A stretch of DNA of 64,000 bases from Ursus arctos (Eukaryota; Chordata; Mammalia; Carnivora; Ursidae), in contig NW_026622930.1 in the NCBI RefSeq assembly GCF_023065955.2, positions 21,367,449-21,431,448 of the forward strand. Direction: 5' to 3'. The notes beneath the pieces were generated by a model, which was not told the origin of the DNA, searched no databases, and was given only the letters and a program-made list of their open reading frames with translations. The position numbers were made by a program, and so were the translations under genes. This document shows positions 1-10,692 of this stretch, one piece after another (within the stretch, counting starts at the first letter, position 1; each line of letters opens with the position of its first letter).

Positions 1-120
1 TCGTTTGTGCAATCAAGAAATGAAGATGAAATGACAAACAAAATTATTCCAGTTATTATTCCTTGAAAATCAAATATGTTCATTCTGTAAGATGGTACGG
101 GAAGCTAGGAATTAAAAGAA

Positions 121-161
121 TTTTTTTTCTTTTTTCTTTTTTCTTTTTTCTTTTTTTTCAG
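121..161. repeat. T-rich (TTTTTTC)n tract ending in CAG
   Basis: A 40-base run of T interrupted by single C at about 7-base spacing, ending in CAG. It is a simple repeat or the decayed tail of a minus-strand retroelement. Read on the plus strand it also has the form of a very strong polypyrimidine tract plus AG. Confidence 0.85.
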
Positions 162-688
162 AAAACAACCCATAGCTTCACCTGTGTCAGAAGTAACTTT
201 ATAAAGTAAACTTTATAAAGAAGACAAAAGTGGAAAAATCAGATTAAGAAAGGAAATGTTAACCTGGGTAGGAAGATGTCAAATAGGCACTAACGAGCTC
301 ATAATTTTTGGAGGTGCTTGATTTGGAAGACAAGGTAGGGGTTCAAATATAGAACCTGAGTTTTCTTTCTGGCAGTGATACGCTAGTCATGCAGGCCATC
401 CTTCTAAAACAGAGCCACATTATGGTTTGTAACCTGTGGGTGAAGAGAGTAGATAACCTCCCTTAGCCTTTTAGAAGAGCCAAGACAAGCCATGCAAGGG
501 AGAGACAAGTCTCCAGGAAAAGAAGTTACAAGAAGCTACCTCCCACTGACTGTCACTTTGGGTCACTGGAAATACACATACGTGCCCAGGACGTGCGTAG
601 ATGCTTTGGGGGAAGTTGGAGACATTAACCCTGCATACTGCTGAGTGGAGAACATTTCAAAGGCAAGGAGCAGTGAAAGAACCAGAAG
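162..688. other. single-copy stretch, no gene recognised
   Basis: No repeat family or reading frame recognised. It contains two copies of the 10-base palindrome CTTTATAAAG at 197-206 and 211-220, separated by TAAA. Confidence 0.5.
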
Positions 689-761
689 CCAATCAGAGTG
701 AAGAGGATGTTTGAACAGAGAGGGGGGTGCATATAAAGACTTAGGGTTTGGGTCTTCTCTC
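689..761 (+). promoter_or_regulatory. candidate TATA/CCAAT promoter
   Basis: A canonical CCAAT box in its NF-Y form (CCAATCAG) lies at 689-696 and a TATA box (TATAAAG) at 732-738. The usual initiation distance of about 30 bases places a start near 762, at the (CT)n tract. No flanking gene is recognised. This is motif-based inference only, and such motif pairs also occur by chance. Confidence 0.3.
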
Positions 762-773
762 TCTCTCTCTCTC
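755..773. repeat. (CT)n simple repeat
   Basis: About nine CT units directly downstream of the TATA-like box. Confidence 0.9.
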
Positions 774-844
774 CTGCTTTGTTCTAGCTGATTTCTGCCA
801 ATCTGGGCAGGTATTTACAACTCCAAGAGGACAAGAGGGGTCAG
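762..844 (+). other. candidate non-coding first exon
   Basis: If transcription starts about 30 bases after the TATA box, an exon of roughly 83 bases would end at CAG|GTGAGT, a consensus 5' splice site with its GT at 845-846. The segment holds no usable reading frame, so it would be 5' UTR or a lncRNA exon. The call rests on motif spacing alone. No homologous exon was recognised. Confidence 0.22.
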
Positions 845-2504
845 GTGAGTTCCAAATCAATTAGACTATGTTTACTTGCATACGTTTTGTCCCTTTGCAG
901 TTGCTTCGTGAGACGGATTAAATTCTAATCACAAGGACCAGCATTCCCAATGTATTCTGCTTGTTTATTCTGCACCTGCTTAAGGAGTCTGTCATTGACA
1001 TGTGAGCTCAGAAATGCACATTCAAGAAATGAGTAGAATATGTGGCTGTCACTGCTTCCTCTCGTTCTCTCTGCATGGAGAGAGGCTGGGATGACACTCA
1101 GGCCTCCATTTGTAAAACAGGGCTGGTGCTCTCTGCGGCCTCTTTGGCAAATACACCGTGATACTAAATGAGTCACTGCTTTTGGAGGTCTCCTTTAGAA
1201 GAAAGGCACATTATGGTTCTAAGGTGGCAAGCTTTGAATATATTGCTGCAGAATTCTTCCTTAGGACTGTTTTGTTTTGTTTTGTGAGTATCAGAAAATA
1301 GAAATATTAGTCTGGAGAAGAAATTCCAACTTCTGAAAGTTGTGAGTATTTTTTAATGCCTGGAGATGCTCCTGGGGTGATTGCTTTGGTTACGTGATGA
1401 GGCAAACTAAGCATAGCGGTAGAAGAAAGTACAGAATGGAGGCAATGGTCAGCTCTTGCTCTCTCTTTCCTTGCCTCCTGTGCAGAGATTTCAAACCCAT
1501 TTTACACATGATCATTTTTTTAAAGGCTGAGAGTGGGGGAGGTGGGGAAAAACATCAAATCCCATTTTTTTGGCTAGTCCTAATTAATCTAGTGATTCAT
1601 CTGTGAGTTTCAGTTTGAGGTAGATGACCACCAATGCTAATCTGTCCCATAAAAATACAGTATAATATATTTGTTGCTCACACTGAGGACTGAGACCATA
1701 AAATTCAATGCTTTACTCTTGGTTGCTTTAAAATAAAAATCGAAGGGTATTGATGGATGGTTTCAAAATATAATGGCATTGTCTGAGCTCACGAATCAAA
1801 GGTGTTTGTGTTACCCTCGGCCTCACAATGCAATTCATTCCTAATTTATTTATATTTATGTAAAAAGGAATTTAGCTCACTTAAAATTATTTTAGAAGAG
1901 GAGATTATTGGGTCCTCAACAATTATCAGGTGGTGGTGTGGGACTAGGTAAGGGGAAGATTATTCTCAGGATTGTCATTTTGTTCCTTAATCTTAGATGA
2001 CCACGAAGATAAAAGTTCAAAAGACTGTTACAGTAACAGTCCTACTGACTTCAGGGTAAAAGCCTAATGTGTGCCTTGTATTCACTATGGGAACTTGACA
2101 CTTCCCAGATGTTACTTCCTGAAAACTCTGGCAAACGTGGCCTATTAACTTTATCACCCAGAGAGGGGAGACAGAGGAATAGGATATGGGTGAAACTTTT
2201 TGATGTAGGTCATTGCTAAGATTCTAACTTTCATTCGGGGTGGGGGAATTCACAGGTATTCAATAAATTATTGGTAACCTGTTGTTATTACAACAAAACT
2301 CCCCTTATCTGCTTTGCTGTCAACCATCAATGAAGAGCAAAGGGGCTCCACTAAAAAATACTTCTTAAATATCATCTACACGGACTTTGTCTTTTTTTAA
2401 AGCTCTTCATTGCACCTTGGCATTGTGTGTTAATTTTTAATTGCCTTAACTCATTTTAGAAGCAGCCAGGACATAAATCCTAAATAGTAAAAGTTTTTAA
2501 TTTA
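845..2504. other. single-copy stretch, no gene recognised
   Basis: No repeat family recognised. It has a short (TTTTG)n run near 1269-1284. Reading frames are below 85 codons and look random. Confidence 0.5.
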
Positions 2505-2676
2505 GTAAATATGTGTGTATGTGTGTGTATCTTTATGCATACACATGTATATATCTGTATGTATGTGTTCATATATGCATATGAACAAATACATTTATAG
2601 GTGGTTTTCTGCTATTGATGATGTTAGTTTTTCTTACATGCACACACAAATATATATACACACACACATACTAGTG
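2505..2676. repeat. imperfect (TG)n/(TATG)n and (CA)n block
   Basis: TG- and ATGT-rich sequence at about 2510-2585 is followed after some 55 bases by CA/TA-rich sequence at 2640-2675. The two arms are roughly complementary and could pair. The 69-codon frame across it is low-complexity and not a gene. Confidence 0.7.
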
Positions 2677-2714
2677 CATATTTGTATAAAGCTTTTTATT
2701 TTCCAAAATACTTC

Positions 2715-2865
2715 TTATAGGTGATCCTATTCTGAACTGCGTAATCACCCTGCACAAAGGTTAAATGACCTGCCCAAATTCACACTTCCTAAGTGGGAAA
2801 GTCAAGCCTAGCAATAAAGTTTCCTGATTCCTAGCCAAGAGTTCTTTCCACTACAGCAGCTGTCA
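2715..2865 (-). mobile_element. MIR SINE fragment
   Basis: It carries the reverse-complement MIR core: 'GTTAAATGACCTGCCCAAATT', then a 'CACA...AAGTGG' segment and 'CTCTTTCCACTACA'-like end matter. MIRs are ancient mammalian tRNA-derived SINEs. Edges are approximate. Confidence 0.65.
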
Positions 2866-3794
2866 CTGGTTACTTGGAAGGTGAGGGGAAGAAACTGATT
2901 TGGCTTTTTTGAAGTTGAGAATTATTGAAAGTGACTGAAATGTCAGTAGCGCAATTGTTTTCCAAATCAGTTGATCCAAGACAATCCTATGTGTGATTGG
3001 GTTAGGTTGTGTAGGTGGCCATGTATGATGATTGTGATATGTTCTGTCGATATTCGGCTACGTTCCACCATCCCCTGATGGTCTAATTCTTTTCTTACCT
3101 ATCTTTTTTATTGACTTTATTTTTTACAACTAAGCATCACATGGCTATTCATGACACTAGTAATAAAAATACTGGTGCAAATACCCTACGCTGAAGGTAT
3201 GCAAAACTAGAACCTTCAATCATATTTTACCTCATTTGCCACAATAGTGGCAAAACAATATAATAGAATTCTATTTCCAATACTGACTGCCCGTTAGTGG
3301 AAAAAAAAAAAAAATGGCCTTAACAGAAATCGGTGGTTATGGTATACAAAATGACACTATTTCAAGGTTAAAACTTAGTGAATCATTTTTTTAGACATTC
3401 TGAGACCCCCAGTTTTTCATCTAATTTGAGGTTAAGTCTAATTGAAAGGTCTTTAGTTTATTCAAACACTACTCACCGGCAGAAGATGGTAAAACAAATG
3501 GAAAAATATTACTTCATTGCAAACAACAACATAATCATAATCACAACCAAGCAAGCTGACAATTAAGCATTCTCCATTAGAACTCAAAATACTGTTATCA
3601 AATAAGGAGCAATGGAAAGCCCTTGGTAATAACCTTGGTGTGGTAATGAATATTCAGAGTTCAGCCTGACACATCAGACCTTTGTCTTTAAAAATCTATT
3701 TGTCCCATAAAGTCCTAGAGGCAATTTTCACAATTGAAATAATTTTTTTTTCTTGAAAAGTAAGGTAAAACCCTGCTTGGGGTAGAGATTGAGA
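2866..3794. other. single-copy stretch with an A-run
   Basis: No repeat family or gene recognised. A 14-base A-run lies at 3301-3314. The sequence is AT-rich throughout. Confidence 0.5.
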
Positions 3795-4200
3795 TGCTAT
3801 AATAGTAACGATATTATAAAAAACTCCAAATGTAGTGGCTTACATAGATAGAAATGTATTTCTCACATTACAGTTCCGCTGGTCCAGGTGGTGAAGTAGA
3901 TTGACTCCTCTAGGTCATTAAAGGACGCAAGTTCCTTCCTTTCTGCTGCATTACCATTCGCTGATGTCATGTTCTTCAGTGTTACCGAACCTGGGTCTCT
4001 ACCACATCTGTGCTATGGCCCACAGAAGAAGGGACACAGGAGAGTACAGGGCAAGTGTTTAAGGAGATGACCCAGAAATGAAAGATATCGATTTCACTCT
4101 TTTCCATTGCCTGGAAGTTTAGCACATGAGCTTATCTAGCTTCTAGAGATGCTGGGAAATGTAGTCCATAGCTGGGAGGCCATGTTTCTGAAAAATGGGG
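3795..4200 (-). mobile_element. degraded MaLR (MLT1-like) LTR relic
   Basis: The segment 'AGTGGCTTACATAGATAGAA' followed by 'TTTCTCACATTACAGTTC' resembles the reverse complement of MLT1-type LTR ends ('ggcttaaacaacagaaatttattttctcacagttctgg'-like). The rest is strongly diverged. It could be another old LTR family. Confidence 0.45.
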
Positions 4201-4779
4201 TGGAGGAAGGAGGTCGAAGTTTGGAGAGGTGAATTCGTCTATTAAAAGGAAGTGAAGGTGTACTGGGATCTCTTAGCATTATCATCACAGCCACAATATA
4301 CAAAGTGAAATGCATTTATCCAAGCAGGAACAGAATCCAAACAAATCACCAAAGGCATTCAAACAAATAAAAAATGAAGTAATGCTGGTCGTACCTGGGT
4401 TATCTAAAAATAATGGTTTTCTCAGTATCACATCTATGGAGCAAAAGTTAGGCAGGTCATGTACATTCTGCACAAAGATTTAGCTGTTTTTTGTTTTGTT
4501 TTTAATGAGAAGATATGAAGGTAGTTTCTAATTTTTACATAACACAAATAGAGAGGTGTGCCTTTTTTGACTTTGAAAAATAAACTTTTCTTAAGCAAGT
4601 TAACTTTTCAAACAATGCTATCTTAAAGTTTTGAATTCTAATGTGAAACAGACTCAATGTCCTCTTCTGTGAGTACATGTCTGAGCATGTATGTAATATT
4701 TAGTAAACTGAGGTCATTTTCTACCTCCTTAAACAAGATGTACTGACCACAGTTGAGCTAATTTGTATTTTTATTCAAT
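4201..4779. other. single-copy stretch, no gene recognised
   Basis: No feature recognised. A 62-codon minus-strand frame at 4285-4473 shows no family resemblance and is taken as chance. Confidence 0.5.
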
Positions 4780-4960
4780 GCACATTTATTTAGCACTAAT
4801 TATGTGCCAATGACTACTAGCTCAGGCTCTGCAGAGGGTTTCCAATTCAGTCTTCTCAACAAGCCAGTGAGAGAGGATATATTTTCCCTATTTCACAGGT
4901 GAGGAAACCGAATGTCAAGGAGGTTAGGTAACATGTTCAAGGTCACACAACAAAGCCTAC
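4780..4960 (-). mobile_element. MIR SINE
   Basis: In reverse-complement order it shows 'CACATTTATTTAGCACTAAT', 'TATGTGCCA', 'CACAGGTGAGGAAACCGA' and 'AGGTTAGGTAACATG...AAGGTCACACA', the standard MIR landmarks. Confidence 0.88.
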
Positions 4961-5010
4961 TTTTTAAACACTAGCCTCTGCTATTTATTCTATTTCTGTC
5001 CGTTTTCTTC

Positions 5011-5235
5011 ATTCGACAAATATTTATCAAGCAATGTCTCTGTGCAGGCAGTAAGCTAGATGTTTTCATATGTTTTATTCCTGTTTAACCTCATGACAAC
5101 CCCATGAAGTAGACAGTATTTCTCCATTTTGAGGATGACGCGGCTGTGACTCAGGAAGGCGCATTACCTTACCCAAACTGCAGAGCAATGAGTACACCAG
5201 ACAGGATTTAAATCTACAGTAGTGGCCTTTCTACT
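5011..5235 (-). mobile_element. MIR SINE
   Basis: It starts with an 'ATTCGACAAATATTTATCAAG' type end. 'AACCTCATGACAACCCCATG', 'CTCCATTTTGAGGATGACG' and a decayed 'CATTACCTTACCC' core follow. It lies next to the previous MIR in the same orientation. Confidence 0.8.
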
Positions 5236-5442
5236 CAGAATTTGCCTTTTCCTCCCATTTTATGAAGTCGTTGCTCCCCTTGGGCTCCTGCCGTGACACA
5301 GCACGGTCTTGGTTTACCTCCCTCCCTCTATTTCCCATCCACTGACTCGGCATATCAACCCTGTTGCAGGCACATCTCCAATCCACCCTCCAGCCACCCT
5401 GGGGCCTTTATCATTTTGGGCCTGGATCTGTTTCCTAACCAG

Positions 5443-5629
5443 ACTTTTTTTTTTTTAAAGAGAGGGAGAAAGGGGGAGGGGCAGAGGAAGAGGGGGAGAG
5501 AGAATCCTAAGCAGGCTGCCTGCCCAGCGTGGAACCCAAAGTGGGACTTGATCTCAAGGCCCTGAGATCTTTGCCTGAGCTGAAATCAAGAGTCGGACAC
5601 TTAACCCACTGAGCCACCGAGGCGCCCCT
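5443..5629 (-). mobile_element. SINEC carnivore SINE, complete insertion
   Basis: A tRNA-Lys-derived carnivore SINE in reverse: poly-T, a GA-rich middle, then the tRNA-like head ending 'GAGCCACCGAGGCGCCCC'. It is flanked by a perfect 9-bp target-site duplication CCTAACCAG (5434-5442 and 5630-5638). The intact duplication identifies an L1-mediated insertion. Confidence 0.96.
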
Positions 5630-5769
5630 CCTAACCAGCCTTTCTACAAGCTTTCTCCAAGCTGTCCTTGCATATACGGATCTTCACATTGTCATGGGAT
5701 GGTCACTCCCAAATAAATAAAAACACCCAATCACAATTCTTCCATTCTCAGATTGTTCCATTTGTTCTT

Positions 5770-6222
5770 TGATCTCCATAGAATAATATCTCAGTTCATT
5801 ACTTTGGCATACAAAGCTCTTCTCAATTCAGCTGCGGCCTCATCTCTCATCACTCAGCTCCCACCCAACCTCAATTCTATCCATACTTAATACTTTGCTA
5901 ATCTCCAAACCCATCTGCTTTTTCATGCCTCTGTACTTTAGTACACGATGTTCTTATGACCTAGAATAGCCTTTCCCACTTTTCTCTGCCTGCAAAACTT
6001 TTATACTTTAAAGATCTTATTATAATATAAAATTATAGTTTCTCCCCCAAATGAAATTGGTCATGCTTCTTTGCTCCCATAGTACTCTGGTGTATTTTAA
6101 GTGTTGTCATAATTATGTGTAAACATGCCTGTCTCATCCAGACTACGTTCTCCTTGACGGCCAGGACCACCTGGGCCTTGCACAATGCCTGGCACATAAT
6201 AGCCATTCAGCAAATGTTTAAT
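5770..6222 (+). mobile_element. L2 LINE 3' region
   Basis: It follows L2 consensus order: 'GCATACAAAGCTCTTC', 'GCCTCATCTCTCATCACTC', 'CCTAGAATAGCCTTTCCC', 'TACGTTCTCCTTGACGGCCA' and 'CAATGCCTGGCACATAATAG'. It is old and diverged, with no coding capacity left. Confidence 0.8.
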
Positions 6223-6304
6223 TGGAAACAGTGGGTGAAAGACTCAGCTGCTACACATAGCACAAAGGCATTTATGACGCAGTGGCCATTTAACAACAAA
6301 ACAA

Positions 6305-6400
6305 TCAAGTGTTTATTGAACACTTACTCTAGAAAAGCTCTGTAGCTTGGTACTCTAAGGGGATCAAGAAAGAACAAAATAATCCTTGCCCTTCACTCTT
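6305..6400 (-). mobile_element. L2 LINE 3'-end fragment
   Basis: Reverse complement of the L2 3' end: 'GTGTTTATTGAACACTTACT', a 'ctctaaggggatcaaga' middle and 'AATCCTTGCCCTTCA'. Confidence 0.65.
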
Positions 6401-6489
6401 TGCCCTACTTTAAAATTTAATTACGTATCTAAGATAGATATTTTAGAAATTAGAGCATTCGTGCCCCCTCTTAATTGTTACTATGTTGT

Positions 6490-6602
6490 TTCAAGACCAT
6501 AAAGTCCTTGAAGATGGCTTCTGTGTTCATCATTGTACTCCTAGCTCCTGTCCTTGTCCCATGGTAGGTGTTCAAAAAATCTTTGTTGAAAGATGAATGA
6601 CT
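6490..6602 (+). mobile_element. L2 LINE 3'-end fragment
   Basis: 'CATAAAGTCCTTGAAGATGG' followed by 'TGTACTCCTAGCTCC' and 'TTCAAAAAATCTTTGTTGAA' match the L2 terminal segment in sense orientation. Confidence 0.75.
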
Positions 6603-6904
6603 AGTTTTCAAACATAAACAGAGTGACAGTATTTAAAGTACTAAGTAAAGAGCATACCATCGATGGGTACTTCTGAAGATGAGCTGGAGATACAGGCACT
6701 GAAGACTTGGGTCAATCTGAGACAGGGGAAGGATGAGGGGAAACGATTCCAAGGGTCAGGTCAAGGATAATTCCTAAAATTGGTAGAGAAAGGCATGCTT
6801 CAGGATGTTGAACTGTACCTTTATTTTTGGCAGTGACTTCGGAGCAGAATTTTATACTGTCGAATATCCAGGTGCCAGGAGTCAGTATAAATGCAATGAG
6901 GATG
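6603..6904. other. no feature recognised
   Basis: About 300 bases with no repeat family or gene that I can name. Confidence 0.5.
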
Positions 6905-7032
6905 TTCGTCTTTCTTCCTCTTTTCGTTCCTCTCTTCTTCCTCTCTTCTTCCCATTCTCCCTTTTCCTCTTCCCTTTCTTTCTCTCTCTCCCTCTCTCTC
7001 TCTCTGTTTGTTTTTTGTTTTTTTTTTTTTTG
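6905..7032. repeat. long pyrimidine-rich tract (CTT/CT/T)
   Basis: Almost uninterrupted C/T for about 125 bases, ending in a T-run. Reading frames of up to 117 codons across it on both strands are compositional artefacts (S/F/L-rich or K/E/R-rich). Confidence 0.9.
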
Positions 7033-7355
7033 TATTTTATTTACCTTGAAGGAAAGAATTTCCATCTTCTCCGGTAGGCTGATTTACTTCTCTTGTTTGT
7101 CTAAACTATGCTCAAGGTACATGCAGCATGGTCCCAAATGGTTAGACTTGTGTGTTTCTACATCCTGTCTGGCATGTTAGATGTTTTTACAGCCCCTTGA
7201 GATTTCTGGTGCATTTTATGCAGTTATTCCTGGTGTCATTTTGTTATCTTTCTGAAGATCATCTCAGACCTTCATCTTCCTCTACTATTTTGTAGTCTTT
7301 TGGTTTGTCTTAATGCTGTTCGATCTTTCTTATTTCTAGTTGTTCCAGAATCATA
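7033..7355. other. no feature recognised
   Basis: Single-copy sequence between two pyrimidine tracts. No gene or repeat recognised. Confidence 0.45.
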
Positions 7356-7437
7356 CCTCTCTTATTCTCTCTCTCTTCTTTTTTCCTTCCCTCTCTCACT
7401 CTGTGGCTATCTCTCCTTCCTTCTTTTCTTCCTTCTG
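7356..7437. repeat. pyrimidine-rich tract
   Basis: CT/CTTCC-rich low-complexity sequence with few purines. Confidence 0.8.
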
Positions 7438-7533
7438 ATCCTTTTCACTCATTCCCTAATTTATCCCTATTTTAGTAGGTATTTTGAGGTCTGTCATATC
7501 CCAGACACTGTGATGTTAAAGATGAGTACTTTT

Positions 7534-7670
7534 CCTGCTCATAAAATGGAGAAGAGGAGAACCTAGTTTGTAGTGCTGTTATGAGAGAGGAGATCCTATG
7601 TACAAAATGCCTAGAACAAGTATCGGGTAGTCCATAAGTACTAAAAAAATGCTAGCTATTACTACTATTT
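7534..7670 (+). mobile_element. MIR SINE 3' half
   Basis: 'CTCATAAAATGGAGAAGAGG', 'GTGCTGTTATGAGAGA', 'ACAAAATGCCTAGAACAAGT' and 'AATGCTAGCTATTACTACTA' correspond in order to the 3' half of MIR. Confidence 0.85.
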
Positions 7671-8185
7671 CTGTGAAAATAACTTCAGGCATCTTACATG
7701 GTAGAAAGAGACTAGAATTTTCAAGACTGCGCAACCTTTGGCAGTGCCTGCCTTATCCTTCTTTTACAAGTCAGTCTCAGTCCTGTGGATATCCAGGGCA
7801 ACCAGGACTCCTGCTCCAAGTGATTGAGTTGAGGGGCCTTTGGTCCACACAGATGGCTTTATTATTTTCCTTTCTTCTTATGTCTGCCAGGTAAACATTA
7901 TTTTTCTGAGGTTTTTGTTTGTTTGTTTTTGAAGACTACTGTTGTTAATACACTTTCTCTTCAATCTGTTTATAATCACACTGCTGGCCTTGACTTAATG
8001 GTAAACTTTTACATAACAATGAAATCATAGCTCGTAAGCTCCGGTCGGGGCTCAACTGTTCAAAAAGACCATTATGAATTTCTTTAAAACAACTTTACTT
8101 TTTCCATATTACTTGAAGTCCATGAACATTTTACTTCTTTTCTTCTCTCTTTCCAACTGCTTATGTGGATGGAAATCTCTGTTTT
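7671..8185. other. no feature recognised
   Basis: Single-copy sequence. An 81-codon plus frame at 7649-7894 begins inside the MIR and shows no protein-family signature. Confidence 0.45.
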
Positions 8186-8195
8186 AAATCTTTTA

Positions 8196-8395
8196 GGGGC
8201 GCCTGGGTGGCTCAGTCGTTAAGCATCTGCCTTCGGCTCAGGGCGTGATCCTGGCGTTCTGGGATTGAGCCCCGCATCAGGCTCCTCCGCTGTGAGCCTG
8301 CTTCTTCCTCTCCCACTCCCCCTGCTTGTGTTCCCTCTCTCACTGGCTGTCTCTATCTCTGTCAAATAAATAAATAAAATCTTTAAAAAAAAAAT
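8196..8395 (+). mobile_element. SINEC SINE, bear/panda-type subfamily
   Basis: A complete head 'GGGGCGCCTGGGTGGCTCAG' is followed by the diagnostic 'GCTCAGGGCGTGATCC' and 'CGCATCAGGCTCCTCCGC', a CT-rich middle and an AAATAAATAAAATCTTT tail. Tentative target-site duplication AAATCTTTTA (8186-8195) / AAAGCTTTTG (8396-8405). Box B-like 'GGGATTGAGCCCC' is intact. Confidence 0.97.
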
Positions 8396-8405
8396 AAAGC
8401 TTTTG

Positions 8406-9231
8406 AATTTCTTCTGCATTGACACCTTCTTCATACATGTTTTAATGTATGTTACAAAGTGCTCGTGTCTTGCTCTTCCCTTCAAGCATCTTTTAACTAC
8501 TTGCTGGTATAGCTGACAATTTTTTTTCACTATTGTAAACTAATCTCTAAGCTTTGGAAGACATGATTTCAGCCTCATGGTTGTGTGAACAGAGAAGAAA
8601 GCTTTTTTAATTTCACCTGGGTCCACCTTTTTCCTTGTATATCTGTTCATTTTCCTGATTCACTTTTTCTATGTGTAATCCAAAAAGCATGTCATCCTAA
8701 TACTATTTAAAGAGGTACTTTTAAAAGGTTGGGCCCCTCCTATGTTTTCATACTTCTCTAAATTTTTAGCAGTTTCCTAGAGACAGAGGTCATATCTCTT
8801 TCCAATTTTTCATAGTTTTTCCCCCAGAAGAAAGGGAGGGAATATGCAATCCCAGACGTTTTGTTTTGACCAACTACAATGGAATTTACATCTGAGGGGT
8901 CTTCCAGTTTAGATCTCGGGGCCTTTTGACTTCCTGGGCAAGTGGGGCTTACCTCTTCTTGGGACCTGGGCACCATGTCGTCCTCTTCATGTTCAGATTT
9001 ATTGTCATACTAAAGCAACATCCGCTGATTTTTCTCTCAGAGCTAGACCTCTAGCCTCTGGTGTTCAGAGACATTTGTTTTGTATTGCATGTTGCTTTTT
9101 CTACTTTTTTCATTTTAATGACCCTATAAAGATTTCTTTTGAATATTTTCCCCTGTTTCCTTTAATTCCTCTCTTTGCATTATTTGTTTATCCCAGGCTG
9201 AGTTATTCCTATCCCTACAATAGTTCTGCTT
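8406..9231. other. single-copy stretch, no gene recognised
   Basis: No repeat family or coding exon recognised in either strand. Confidence 0.45.
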
Positions 9232-9906
9232 TTCATTCATTCAACAGATACTTATTGAATGCCTGCTATATGCTACCATATACACAGCCTTAGGGAGGGA
9301 TGCAAGGGAAAACAAGGCGGGTGGGCTCTCTGTTCCCATGGAGTTTTCATTTTAGTGTGGAAGATAAACAAATAAGTGAATAATATAATTTCAGATAGTG
9401 ACATATGCTACGAAGAAAATAATGTAGTATAATGGAGTGGGGGGCTGGGTTTAGGTGAGTATGGAAGCTATTTTTTAGTAGGATGATGAAGGCCTCTCTG
9501 AGAAGGCAACTTTGAGCTGAGAAGAGGATGAAACGAGAATCGGGTGAAGAGCAGTCCAGGCTGACGGAACAGCAAGAATGTAGAGCTGGAGGTGGGAAAG
9601 AGCTGTTTAAGAAGGAGGAAGGCCACTGTGGTGATAGCAGAGCTAGAGAGGCTAAGAAGGATAGGAAAGGGAAAAGTAGAGAAGTAGAAAGAAGTCAGAT
9701 GATCTAGAGTGCTGTTGTCCCTTGTCCTGGAGGTCCCTATAGATATGCTTATAGAAGACTGTAAGCCTTGGTACTGATTTTGGATTTTATTCTGTATTCA
9801 GGTAATTATGAGCCAGGCAATAATAAGATATGAGTTCAAAGGTCACTTTGGTTAATGTGTGAGAATAGACATGAGGGGCTAGAGTAACAGCAAGAGGACC
9901 AGTTGG
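9232..9906 (-). mobile_element. L2 LINE, about 0.7 kb 3' region
   Basis: It opens with the reverse of the L2 3' end ('TTCATTCATTCAACAGATAC'). L2 antisense landmarks follow in order: 'ATGAAGGCCTCTCTGAGAAG', 'GGAACAGCAAGAATGTAGAG', 'GATTTTGGATTTTATTCTG' and 'AAAGGTCACTTTGGTTAATG'. Confidence 0.85.
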
Positions 9907-10590
9907 TGGCTCCTCCGTTTAATTAGAACAGTGTTTTGTTTTGTTGAATCCAAGTGCCCCAAACTTATGCAAGGACATGGTTGTAACATATATAAGAAGT
10001 ACATTAGCAAAGTAGACCCTAGGGTTGGTTATTTCAGTAACTGCATGATGTTGTCAGGAGATGCCCTCTACCATCCCTGGCTTTCATTTCACCCTCATGC
10101 TGGGCAAGACAGCTGCTGTAGCTCTGAGCATTACGTCCCAAGATGACCAAGTCTAGAGGCAGGACAGAAATTTGCACAGCATGGGACAATTTATTAGCAA
10201 GTGTCCTGTCTCCTATACTTGTGCCATACCAGAATTAGGTACTCCAGAACCCATCACTGACAGGTGTGAAATTAGCAGTATTTACTCGGGCCAGTGATTT
10301 GGGATGGTGTGGATAATGGGGAGTTAGCCCCTACTACTGCAGCCCAGAAATAAATACCAAACGCCTGGCCTTATGTGTGGTACACAGCAAGACCGCAAAC
10401 AAAACTAAACCAAAACCAAACAAACAAAACAACCCCCTCCCCCAGCACACACCTTCTCTGGACACTTCAGAAAAACCGATATTCCCCTGGAGGCATTTCT
10501 CTTTCCAAATGGGTTTTTCCTGCCTGTAACATAACAAGAAGATATTCAACTAACTTTTTAAGTTTGCTTGAAAGTTTACAATGAGAACAG
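9907..10590. other. single-copy stretch, no gene recognised
   Basis: No repeat family recognised apart from an A/C-rich stretch at about 10395-10440 made of AAAC-type units. Confidence 0.45.
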
Positions 10591-10692
10591 CATTGAACTT
10601 TACAACCATTCTACGAAGCAGATATTTTTAAATCCATTTTGCAGAACAAAAGGCCAGGCCTAATTAAATTGACGAAGGTCACACAGCAATTT
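10591..10692 (-). mobile_element. MIR SINE fragment
   Basis: 'TTTACAACCATTCTACGAAG' and 'GACGAAGGTCACACAGCAAT' are decayed reverse MIR landmarks. Confidence 0.7.

Noticed and set aside
6712..7180. 117-codon frames on both strands
   Set aside because: They are produced by the polypyrimidine tract and are compositionally biased.
8196..8280. tRNA gene in the SINEC head
   Set aside because: The tRNA-like box A/B belongs to the SINE. No cloverleaf with an acceptor stem is maintained.
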